Origin: Apostichopus japonicus
Taxonomy: Eukaryota > Echinodermata > Holothuroidea > Aspidochirotida > Stichopodidae
Direction of reading: 5' to 3'
Assembly: GCF_037975245.1 (NCBI RefSeq)
Contig: NC_092576.1
Span: 2,227,501 to 2,291,500, forward strand
DNA: 64,000 nucleotides
This document shows, one piece after another, positions 22,224 through 32,800 of the stretch. The position numbers and the translations under genes were made by a program. Position 1 is the stretch's first letter, and every line of letters begins with the position of its first letter. The notes beneath the pieces are model-generated. The model did not search any database. It saw only the letters and a program-made list of their open reading frames with translations, and was not told the origin of the DNA.

Positions 22224-23778
22224 TTCATGACTTGATGCTATCTGCATGAGCTGTATGGTCGACCTCTGCAGTAACTTGCTGTGTTGTTTACTGATGGTGA
22301 CCTCACTTGAGCAGAGCTCTTTGACAGTGTCTACGATGCCTTCAACATTACCACTCTGTTCCAAGATGCAAAGAATTGCAAAGTTGTCTCCATCTTTCTT
22401 ACTTTTCAAATATTCGATGATTTTCTTGCCAGCGGTGGAATTCAACCCACAAGCGAATCGAAAGACGTACTGGAGATCAAATGGATCCATCTTCCCAAGA
22501 ATTGGTTCCAGGTCAGCTGAATCTTCCACCTTGCAAAGAATATCCACCACACGAAATGACGCGAACCATTCACAGAATAGTTTATGGTAAAACCTTACTT
22601 CAATCTTCATCTTATCGCTCTTACCAGGAGTCTGTCCATCTGCAATATCATACATCTCCTCCTCTACGAGGATACCAACAAGTATGTACTGATCATAAAA
22701 ATCTTGACCGAGTCGCTGGAGGAATTCTACTTGGCTCCACGCTATCTGTTGATACTCTTTACTGAGCCCATCGAAAGCGAATTTATCAAGTTCACTGTGA
22801 TTATGTTCTAAGAACTTTGAGTATTCTTTAGCATTGAAATCTTTGGATTTGTTTCTCGTGTGACTATGAAAGCAATTCATCGCGTGGCGAAGGAAGTCAG
22901 TAACAGATTTAAATTTCTGAAAACCCTCTATTTCATGAGTCATGTGAGAGAACATAGTAAATAAGAGAGGAATCTGGCAAAGGTCATCAAGAATGACATT
23001 TTCCTTGAGACCTTTCTTAACTTTAGCAATAGCTTGTTCATTATCTCCGCAACAGCCTTACGGATGTACTGATCACGCGCAGTCTCATCAAAACCAGTAA
23101 GTTTAAATCGTTTGGTTTTGGCTCTGTCATACTCATTAGGTAGATACCTGGTTGTCAAGGTAACGTCAGATTCTTGGAACATCTTGTACTTGATAATGCG
23201 TCCAACGTCATTTTCCTCACCATTATCTGTTTGCAAGCCGTATAGACTTTTCTCGTTGGTGTCTCTGCCTGGGTATTCATCATAGCCATCTAACTGAAAT
23301 GCTACTGACTTGCAGCTTTCTAGTATTTCCTTGATGTCTCTCTCCTTGACCCTGTATTCCTTTGGCACCAAATATCGCTTGATCGCTCTATAGATTGACG
23401 GAACTTTACCCAACTGTCTCAGTCTGAGTAAAATAAGAATCTCTACGTCAGCGAGAGGTGAATCTTGGACACCATTACACCAGTCATATGCTAACTGCAG
23501 GGTAAGAGTAGATTTCCCATACCCAGGCTCTCCTTCGATGATACGTCTGTTAGACCTCCTATGAGGATCATTGAATATGTTCTTGTAAGAATCTAACTGT
23601 TCCCATGATTCATCTTTACCATACGATGTAGCACTGTCACTCAGTGCAACCACACCGCTCTCGACAAATATCGTATTTACACAATAAAGTCTGTCTTGTA
23701 TATAGGGTAAAGGTTTCACGGAGTCATAATAAAGTTTATACTTCTCTTTAAGCCCATCGATTAGTATTTGTTTCTTAT
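22224..23778 (-). CDS. NLR gene A, NACHT ATPase exon (single-base frameshift)
   Basis: Large minus-strand exon, acceptor TTTCTCATAG before 23778 and donor GTAAGT after 22224. It encodes a STAND/NACHT NTPase typical of NOD-like immune receptors. Walker A is GEPGYGKST (about 23533-23507), followed by LQLAYDWC. Walker B is VAFQLDGYDE (about 23302-23276) with the acidic pair. Sensor 1 is VTLTTRYLPN, followed by TGFDETARDQYI, then LCQIPLLFTMFSHM of the winged-helix start, and a helical C-terminal part (FYHKLFCEWFASF). It ends STIQLMQIASSHE in phase 0. Around 23047 one base is missing: the frame holding the NACHT core runs out at 22940, and the second frame begins with EQAIAKVKKGL. The exon length agrees: without the two split-codon bases it is one short of a multiple of three. 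Either a recent pseudogenising deletion or an assembly error. An apparent upstream Met in a hydrophobic leader (to 23845) is intron read-through. Confidence 0.9.
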
Positions 23779-24751
23779 CTATGAGAAACATAAAACAAAC
23801 AATAATTAATAAACGAAACAAACAGGCCAACACAATCACCAACAAGATAGATTATTTGATTATATATAAAGTAATGCAATCATTGATCGTTGAAGAACCG
23901 ACTGGTCAGTTGATCTAACAACGCATCTTAGAGAGATTCTTAATGTTGGTGTAAGTAATATGATAGAAATTCAACTTGGTGTCTTAATTGGAATATTAAT
24001 TATTCAATATAATACGCATATTAACGTGAGTATGTATGGAGTTGGTGTACACTTTTTATCATTTCCATTTCGTCATGTAGATCATTAGAATCCATATTTG
24101 AAATTAATTTAATTTACATTTCGTTTTTTTACTAATTGAATCGGTGCTTTTCTTCCTTAACATAAAGACCGCAATCGCTTGGATGTTTCATGGAACGCGT
24201 ATATTATGTATGTTAAATGAGTTTACGATACACCTTAAGTAAAAGAAAGGGAGTTGCAAACAAGAAATGTGGTACCACGGTTTAAAAATATCAAAGCTTT
24301 GCTTACATGAAAATCGACCAGACGCATACGGCAAGCAAGGTTTTAACTATTGCATTACGTAAAAAACAAACGATATGTGTTAATGCAGTAGTGAGACTAC
24401 GTTTTAGATAACAAGTGTGGGCCATTTTACATTGCATCACAACTCGAGTTTATTCATGATACAATCATGTGACAATTCAATACTGACGTTTGTTAACACC
24501 AAGTTAACACCACCACATTAAAGTGAATGGCATTCCTACCAAGCAATGTATTTAAGTAAAGAACGCCGTGCAGGCGGGGTCGACATTAGTCATTGAGTGA
24601 TAAAGTCGTCGGTAATATGTCCTTACATGCCCCTTCCTCCTCCTTCCCTACCAGTCCCTCAATCAAACTAGTGAGACTAGTGTCACTATAGTCACTAAGA
24701 AATCGTTAAGCCGTCGCAGGTGATGCTGCAAAACTAAACAATATTGCCTAC
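23779..24751. other. Intron 1 of gene A
   Basis: A 973-bp GT-AG intron on the minus strand: donor GTAGGC, acceptor CTCATAG. Joining its ends makes a GAT codon (phase 1) and keeps the frame. Nothing else seen in it. Confidence 0.7.
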
Positions 24752-25040
24752 CTCCTATAGTCAGTGGGTCTGAATACTTCTTTCTGACAGGTATACTTTG
24801 TTTATCAGATGCTCGGAAGTTTGTGTTTGTTGAAGATAATGCTGCGGGGGTCTCACGGTGTGGAATACTCTCAAATTGTGAAGCAGATTCTTCACTTTGA
24901 AATGGTTGTGTTGGTGACGACGCATCCCTTAGTTCAGGTGTTTGTGAGTTCCGATTAGCTCCTGGTGCTGTGTCTGTTTTAATTCCTCTCTTCGAGCCTT
25001 TCTTCTTTGAACTTCGATTTTCCATCTTTTTACCTTGCAT
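24752..25040 (-). CDS. NLR gene A, N-terminal exon
   Basis: Minus-strand open frame with first ATG at 25040 (MQGKKMENRSSKKKG) and a second at 25025; an in-frame TGA lies farther upstream, and a longer frame would start only at TTG. It encodes about 96 residues: a basic start, then a Ser/Thr/Pro/Gln-rich stretch that looks disordered (QTPELRDASSP, TPAALSSTN), ending KYSDPLTIG. Donor GTAGGC after 24752 is phase 1 and fits exon 23778-22224, giving LTIGD-KKQILIDGLKEKYKL. No death-fold (CARD, PYD, DEATH) is recognisable, which is unusual for an NLR; another upstream exon could supply it. No promoter could be assigned. Confidence 0.7.
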
Positions 25041-25365
25041 AAGTAACGGAAGAAACTCAGTCAAAATCGATATAGCATAATTAAAGATATACAGCTCATT
25101 AATATGTAAAATAGCTCATCAATATATATATATGTTTATCAACTAAACGACGTAAAAACGAACTCAAAAAAGGAGATTAAAATATTAAAACAAACGAACT
25201 CAAACTTATTAAAAGCAACCATAATGCACCGAACAGCACGTTGGAAATCAATAATAATTAATAATAGCCAGGCACTTATTTTGAAGCGACCAAGAATTTG
25301 GGAGAAGCCTGAAGGATTCAGCACTTCTATTTAAATTTGGAATCTTTTCATTTTAGAAAGTCATT

Positions 25366-25507
25366 TCAGATGGGACCTAGATTGCTCTTGGATGGAAACC
25401 CCACCTTACTATGACCCGATCAGTGATCGAACCCCAAACTCATCGATTGCCAAGCCCATTGCTTCAAAAACCGCCGCCGTTATCCACTCGACCAAAGTAG
25501 CGGTAAC
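25366..25507 (-). mobile_element. tRNA-like SINE
   Basis: On the minus strand an A-box-like TGGTCGAGTGGATAACGG (near 25497-25480) is followed after about 45 bp by a B-box-like GGGGTTCGATCACTGATC (near 25436-25419). Spacing and sequence resemble a Ser/Leu-type tRNA, but the cloverleaf pairing is poor and the 3' part does not end as a tRNA. A related unit lies at 45890-46000. Confidence 0.65.
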
Positions 25508-26299
25508 ATTCAAGATTCTGTAGTTTCTACTTCACAGTATTCTATATACTGCAGCAATTCGGTCTTGATTCATTATTTCAAATACCGCTAATATTTACTG
25601 GTACATGAGCGGAATTATAATAACCTAGATCACGAATAGTATAGATAGATAGATATTTATTCAGCCAATCATGTAAAAATACAATGGAAATTGGTTAACA
25701 AGAGCTCAAACATTAAAAATTGTAAACAACGTATAAGACGTAAAATAAAATACATAGATATGAAAACGTTCCTATAAAATGAACAAAAATATAAAATGTA
25801 CCTACAAAAAATTAAAGTGTACAAAAATATATAAATGCCCTCATATCCAATATAAAGTCTACACAGTATGTAATTGTACATTGTAATTGTACATGTATTT
25901 ATAATCCTTCTTGATTGTTTCATTAAAGTTCGTTTACAACATAGTTTTGTCTATAACAGTTACTTCTGTGAGATTTATTTTCCGCTATTAGCAAATAATC
26001 GTATGGAAACATGTTTGTAAAACTCTTCTTTACCGAATTGTTTACACAACAGAACCAATTATCGTTAAAATATTGCCACCCAAATATCCAGACTATCAAT
26101 ACAGTCTGACCAAACCACGTATTTTAGATTCCTAAGAATCCAATTTATAGATTCAATTACAGACCACCCTGCAAATATTTAATACGTGCAGAGAAGAATC
26201 AATATGTTGCTAAATGAAGCATGACCTGGTGATCCAATTCAATATAAAAGAAACTTTGCTCACGAGATTCAGCAAGCTCATAAGACAATGACCTACATA

Positions 26300-26560
26300 A
26301 TGGAAATGAGAGCATCCTCTTACAAGAACTTAATAAAAATGGCGAACAGTTTACCAACCGAATACTAAACGTTCTGTAATCTAAAACTGGTTTTTGACTG
26401 AGCTCAAGGTTCATATTTATATATTTCGTCTAATTGCTCTTCATCAGATGTTATACTTTTAACTTTACCCTTCAAACAGTTTGGTATAGAAGATCAAAGC
26501 AATATGAGGCAAAATTTTCTTAAAGCATTATGCACATTTTACAGGGTATTAATATAAGTC
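26300..26560. repeat. Diverged relic of the 2.4-kb array unit
   Basis: Shares with each array unit the ordered phrases TTAATAAAAATGGCGA, GTTCATA...TATTTCGTC, ACTTTACCCTTC and ATGCACATTTT (compare 31313-31500), with much divergence between them. It suggests the unit existed here before the array amplified. Confidence 0.5.
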
Positions 26561-26725
26561 TATATCATTAACACTATCCAGAAAACATCTAAAAGGTAGA
26601 CTATTTTGAGAGGATTATTAAGATCTATAGATAGAAATATGATATTATCAGGCAACCAAGTTAACGTTTGGCCTTCGAGACCTCGATCTATAGTATGACA
26701 TGAAGAGCTGTTACAGCTGCTTTCT

Positions 26726-28035
26726 AGTCACTTCGCCCAACAACCATTTCGCCCAACTGCCATTTCGCCCAACCAGCCTGGTCATTTCGCCCAACCAGCC
26801 TGGTCATTTCGCCCAACCAGCCTGGTCATTTCGCCCAACCAGCATGGTCATTTCGCCCAACCATTATAGTCATTTCGCCCAACCAGCATGGTCATTTCGC
26901 CCAACCGTGTTGGTCATTTCGCCCAACCTTATTTTTACTAATATTCAGTCAGAATAATATTACTTTTTCTATTCCACTAGTTCAATTTGATTTATTTTGG
27001 GTTAGGTTACTTCGTAATAGGTAAATAAAAAAGTGAGGTCCGCTCGATATGGATCAAAGTCTGAGCAGTTATTTCGGGTATAATGGGAGGATTACACTAC
27101 TTTAGGCGTTTACGCATACAATGGAAGTTATATTATTATACAAACACAGGGGAATCGGTCTTCATAAAACCTATCAAACCTAACCCCTAAAACACTGATC
27201 CATCCTACTGACTAACAATTCCCGAACGTTTCCTTATTAAATTGAAAAAAAATATATATAAAACCCGTCCGTAATATTGAATTACTATATTTAATCAATG
27301 TAACCACTTTATCAATGTAACCACATATGTAATCACATATGTAATCAATTTAACCACGACTTCAACTTTCCTTAATACTCGGTTCGTATCCCGTAACGTT
27401 AACAATTCCCGAACGTTTACTATCAAACCTATCAAACCTAACCCCTAAAACACTGACTCCATCCTCAAGATTCCTTTATATTCGGTTCGTATCCTGTAAC
27501 GTTAAAAATTCCCGAACGTTTCCTTACTAGAGTTATACAAAGTAAAGGACTTCAAGTTTCCTTAATATTCGAACGTTTACTATCAAACCTATAACCCCTA
27601 ACACACTGATCGATCCTCAAGTTTCCTTAATATTCGGTTCGTATCCTGTAACGTTAACAATTCCCGAACGTTTCCTTACTAAAGTTATACAAAGTAAAGG
27701 ACTTCAAGTTTCCTTAATATTCCTTAATATTCGAACGTTTACTATCAAACCTAACCCCTAACACACTGATCGATCCTCAAGTTTCCTTAATATTCGGTTC
27801 GTATCCTGTAACGTTAACAATTCCCGAACGTTTCCTTTTGAAGTATCATATTTAATCAAGGTTGGGCGAAATGACCAGGCTGGTTGGGCGAAATGACCAG
27901 GCTGGTTGGGCGAAATGACCTGGCTGGTTGGGCAAAATGACCAGGCTGGTTGGGCGAAATGACCAGGCTAGTTGGGCAAAATGGTAAGGTTGGGCGAAAT
28001 GGCAGTTGGGCGAAATGGTTGTTGGGTGAAGTGTC
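26726..28035. mobile_element. 1.3-kb element with minisatellite inverted ends (TTTCGCCCAAC)
   Basis: The left arm (26726-26935) repeats CATTTCGCCCAACCAGCCTG about eight times; the right arm (27862-28035) repeats the inverse, GGTTGGGCGAAATGACCAGG. The outermost 47 bp match with about one mismatch (CACTTCGCCCAACAACC, then the CAACTGCC and CAACC spacers). A candidate 9-bp target duplication flanks it: CTGCTTTCT (26717-26725) and CTGCTTCCT (28036-28044), 8 of 9. No transposase; the Pro-rich frame at 26700-26957 merely reads the repeats. A MULE-like class is possible from the TSD length, but this is inference. Confidence 0.75.
27180..27840. repeat. Irregular tandem repeats inside the 1.3-kb element
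   Basis: Phrases such as TTCCTTAATATTCGGTTCGT, CCTGTAACGTTAACAATTCC and CGAACGTTTCCTTACTA return four to five times with spacing near 110-160 bp; for example the GATCGATCCTCAAG blocks near 27608 and 27769 are 161 bp apart. Confidence 0.85.
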
Positions 28036-28044
28036 CTGCTTCCT

Positions 28045-29262
28045 TACAGCTCATGTGCAAATTTAGTTTGTAAAAGCAACAAATAAATTCAATAGCTAGA
28101 ACGAGATTCGAACTTTTATAGTTACGTAGAGATCACAAACGTTGTGAATTATTTAGCTCAGTGGATAACCACATTACACAAGCAAATAATTCGGTTTGGA
28201 CGTATTGACATAATGTTCCTTGAACTAATATAGCCTGTATTGTCATTTGAGCTCGCAGTGAGAATATGAAATGGATGGGACTGTAAATAAATTGTTATCT
28301 TAAATGATTAAAGGCTTTGCTTGCTTATGTCAGTTTGTATGTACACTTGATTGTACACACACCAGCAAAGTTTAAGTCCACCCAAACCGAAAAAAGAATA
28401 GAAAAGAATAAACACAAATTAGTATATTATCTACAGAAAATTAATTATTAACCTCAAATAGTGATATTCTTCTATAGTATATAAGACTAATATCTTGTTA
28501 AGTTTAAAACCGAATCTTAAGTTCGGAAGATTCTACTTGGTACATGATCTGATAGAGAATTTGCTGTCATTATTGCTGATTTCGAATTAAAATTAGTTTG
28601 GTGGCAAAATGGGATGTATGTTATCAATTTTACCTTTAATCATTTAAATAATGTGCCATTTCTATTGCGCGAACGTCACCTGCGTCGTTTAATAAAACAT
28701 GGGGAAATATGTTAGTGGCATATAGAGAAAAAGGAGAAGAAAGAAAGGTCTACTGCAAATACAAGAAAAATATATATATTGACTACAAAAAAAGAAGCAG
28801 GAATTGAAGCAGATATCAAATGAAGACCGTTTTGAAATGTGTACCATAATAATATTTCTATACTGTTAAAATTCACAGAAAACCCTTGGAGCTAGCCATT
28901 TCTGAGAAACATGATATAGAAAAGTACAATGAAAGTATTTTTGCATGCTGTTGCTTAACTTTATAATTCTTAATTTATGATACATTTTAGTAATTTAATT
29001 AAGGCCGTGTTGAATTTCATTGTATTTGTGTCCTTCTTTAATATTAATATTCTTAGGCATGTTATTATTTTAGATCAATCTATGTGAGTCTGTTGTTTGA
29101 TGCATTAACAATAAGTATAACACGAATAACTAAAGCGTATCTATTCAGATATGTACACTATCACTATAATTATAGTTAAACTGTAGCCAATAATAGGCAT
29201 TGAAGGGTACATTCAATGGGTAGATTTTATTTAAAAAAAAAACAATAATAAAATATATAAAT
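28045..29262. other. Intergenic, no gene seen
   Basis: AT-rich. A possible tRNA-like word (TAGCTCAGTGGATAACC, about 28153-28169) is isolated and lacks a convincing B box on the same strand. No coding frame of interest. Confidence 0.5.
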
Positions 29263-30381
29263 TGTAGTTAGTGCAGACCATTGCTCTTGATATTAATTGA
29301 GGGGATTATTTAAAACAAATTAACGCGGCAGGCAAATAGGATCTTTAGTGTTATCGTTAAAGACTAATAATGTGTATATGACATAAGTTCATAATCATTC
29401 TTACGAAATTGAAGAATTATAATCATTCTTACAAAAGATTTTCAACCACGGCCGTTGCATATTTCGCTCCACTCCTACAGAATTCTTTAAACGAGGCCAT
29501 ATGACCGATTGTCACTAATGAAATAGTCGTTGGCGCTATTTATTTGTTTGTAAAGGTTAATAGAACGATTTCATCTGATTCGCCGGTGACTTTGCTTGTT
29601 TTCGTCAGTAATTTTAAGACAGGTCTCGTGTTAGTACAACCAATCAATCAAAGTCAAAGTCAAATTTAAAAATCAAAAGACAAAGTCAAAGTCAACGACA
29701 AAATTAAACTTGAAACTGAAAAACACAGAATAAACATCTTGATTCCATATAAGGAAGATCATGATAAATAATAATTTGCTGTGTGACTATGAATTATGTC
29801 TGGCATCACACAATATTGTATGGTTTTGGCAACGGTCGACATGAGACCCGAACATTCGGGTGCTTTGTTCATAATCTGCTGGTGCGTATTATGGATTTTG
29901 TTAAACTGACTAAAACTTAACTAATAAATTTCCTGTTGATGCCTGTTGATGCATTAAAAAACCCAGTATCGATCAGCATGAAGCAGCCAGAGGCTAAATA
30001 AGTGAGAGAAGAATCAAAATCAGAACAGCTCACAAGATCTGTCAAACGTTTCAAACTGAAGTTTTCAAATTGCTGCTTTTGATATGGATACAAATGAAAG
30101 GAGACGGAAAGAAATAGGAAGAAAAATGCTTCCAGAACTCTTTGTGTAATACATTAAGAGAAGTAAAACTGAGCGAAAAAAGAGATGAAACTGATCTAAC
30201 AACATCGATAAAGGATCCCCCCAAAATTACCTCATCGCCATTCCTCCCCCTCCCCCAATCCACACACACACACACAACATGCACTATCCCTCTTCTCTCT
30301 GCTTCAACAGATTAGTGCTTGTTTTCTTTTAATGCATACTCATTGCAATAATAAAAAGCAATAATACTGACGTTCAGTTGA
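29263..30381. repeat. 2.4-kb array, unit 1 (internally deleted, 1.12 kb)
   Basis: Begins TGTAGTTAGTGCAGACC like all units, but jumps near 29455 from AACCACGG directly to the CCGTTG...ATTTCGCTCC part, losing about 1.3 kb that includes the (TA)n tract. Its right part matches later units closely. Confidence 0.93.
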
Positions 30382-32800
30382 TGTAGTTAGTGCAGACCAT
30401 TGCTCTTGATATTAATTGAGGGGATTTTTAAAAGCAAATTAACGCGGCTGGCAAATACGATGTTTAGTGTTATCGTTAAAGACTAATAATGTGTATATGA
30501 CATAAGTTTATAAGCATTCTTACGAAAGATTTTAAACCACGGATACTCTCTGTATCATTGTTACTCACTTCCTATCAAATGAATACCATGTTTTTCTAAA
30601 TATCTTCTTTCTATATACTTATACCTGTTGTAATTTTAGATCGAAGTTTAACATTTAGCAGTATTGTGATCGTCATACTTGATAGCATTGTTACAGTAAT
30701 ATTAATTAATGTTTAGAAAAATGCAGTTTTAATTTTTTATTATATAATTATTAACTACTTTATCCGACAAATGATGTCACATGCTATTTGTTATGTTGGC
30801 CGTTACGTTGTTTACATGAAGTGAAAAGTACGTTTTGAATTTGCAAATTAACAACAAACTATCATGAACATTTTGGTCTGGACAAATGAGCGGACTTCGT
30901 GAATGACGACATTTGCGTCTTTATACGATTTCCACATTTTAAAATTGAATTTTGTGTAGATTGAAAGCAACTATCAAAGTATCTACCTGCTCTGAAGGTA
31001 GATTGTTTTCAACCATGAAATATCAGAACCTAAGGTTGTGCCTACAGTTGATTTTCTTTATATTTGAAAAGTTAATAGTACAACGTGTGATGTTTATTGC
31101 ATTACTGTGGAGAGGTCCGCCATTTCACACACCATGTGATAAATAATAAATTTGATTAATGTTCATGAGAAATCGACTTACCTGAGAGAAAAGTTGTTCA
31201 TTGTGTCAGAAAGACAGATGATATCAAAATGTATAATTGAGATGATGGGAATCTTCTCCGTTTACTTGAAGAAATAACAATTTGTTACGGACAGTATTCA
31301 GTGACCACTCCTTAATAAAAATGGCGACTAGCTAAGTACTGAACGGCTCAGTCATGCTTACTGGTTATTGGTTGAATTCGATGTTCATAGTTACATATTC
31401 GTCAAGAATTTATTCAACTTTTTTTCAGATTTGAAATTTAGACTTTATCCTTCCAATCGGTTGTATCGCGCTCGAATTACCATCATGCACATTTTCTTTA
31501 AAGCAGTGCATATGTTAGACAAAATTAAATGATACTTCATATTTGTTTGAAACGTGAAGGTATATATATATATATATATATACATTAAACATAAATATCA
31601 ACCAAGAATTATTTATATGAAGAAACTATGCGTATAATTTCCATTCGCCTGCAGCAGCCATGTTGGATCTCAGCTCCATTCGAGCCCGTAATCTATCATG
31701 GCACGAAGAAGTTTTGCTATCGAAAACGTATTCAAAATAATTCCATCATTTTATTTGAACATGTTTTCATAAGAACAACCAAATATTTATCAATTATTGT
31801 TACAAAGAGCTCGCTTTATAAATTTCAATTCAAACGAATGAAGAAGTCACAACAATAATTAAAGATCTTAAAGCCGTTGATATTTCGCTCCACTCCTACA
31901 GAATTCTTTAAACGAGGCCATATGATCGATTGTCACTTATGAAATAGTCGTTGGCGCTATTTATTTGTTTGTAAAGGTTAATAGAACGATTTCATCTGAT
32001 ACGCCGGTGACTTTGCTTGTTTTCGTCAGTAATTTTAAGACAGGTCTCGTGTTAGTACAACCAATCAATCAAAGACAAAGTCAAATTTAAAAATCAAAAG
32101 TCAAAGACAAAGTCAAAGTCAACGACAAAATTAAACTTGAAACTGAAAAACACAGAATAAACATCTTGATAACATATAAGGAAGATCACGATAAATAATA
32201 TTGTGCTGTGTGACTATGAGTTATGTCTGGCATCACACAATATTGTATGGTTTTGGCAACGGTCGGCATGAGACCCGAACATTCGGGTGCTTTGTTCATA
32301 ATCTACAGGTGCGTATTATGGATTTTTTTAAACTGACTAAAACTTAAGTAATAAATTTCCTGTTGATGCCTGTTGATGCATTAAGAAAACCCAGTATCGA
32401 TCAGCATGAAACAGCCAGAGGCTAAATAAGTGAGAGAAGAATCAAAATAAGAACAGCTCACAAGAGAATGTGAAACGTTTCAAACTGAAGTTTTCAAATT
32501 GCTGCTTTTGATATGGATACAAATGAAAGGAGACGGAAAGAAATAGGAAGAAAAATGCTTCCAGGACTCTTTGTGTATACATTAAAAGATGTAAAACTGA
32601 GCAAAAAAAAGAGATGAAACTGATCTAACAACATCGATAAAGGATCCCCCCAAAATTACCTCATCGCAATTCCTCCCCCTCCCCCAATCCACACACACAC
32701 ACACAACATGCACTATCCCTCTTCTCTCTGCTTCAACAGATTGGTGCTTTTTTTTTAATGCATACTCATTGCAAAAGCAATAATACTGACGTTCAGTTGA
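30382..32800. repeat. 2.4-kb array, unit 2 (2419 bp)
   Basis: First full unit. Contains a (TA)n tract (about 31561-31581), a CA tract (32692-32704), AAAGTCA repeats (32072-32120) and a duplicated TGTTGATGCC. Two small open frames (30952-31146, from TTG; 31628-31858, from ATG, 76 codons) are kept in all full units, but there are too few changes between units to judge selection. No protein family is recognised. Confidence 0.96.

Larger units (their letters stand above)
25041..26725. other. Upstream region of gene A
   Basis: Non-coding, AT-rich, with an (AT)n tract near 25122-25134, a GATA-type repeat near 25640-25660, the tRNA-like SINE (25366-25507) and a relic of the 2.4-kb unit (about 26300-26560). 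Any promoter of gene A should lie here, but I cannot point to one. Confidence 0.5.

Noticed and set aside
23779-23845. Hydrophobic leader (MLVIVLACLF...) upstream of the NACHT domain, considered as a signal peptide
   Set aside because: It is intron read-through: an acceptor at 23779-23780 joins in phase with exon 25040-24752.
26700-26957. Regularly spaced TTTCGCCCAAC repeats considered as a CRISPR-like array, and the 85-codon frame through them
   Set aside because: Eukaryotic context; spacers are part of the repeat and not unique, and an inverted second arm shows it is a transposon end.
28145-28175. tRNA A-box-like TAGCTCAGTGGATAACC considered as a tRNA gene
   Set aside because: No B box or cloverleaf on the same strand.
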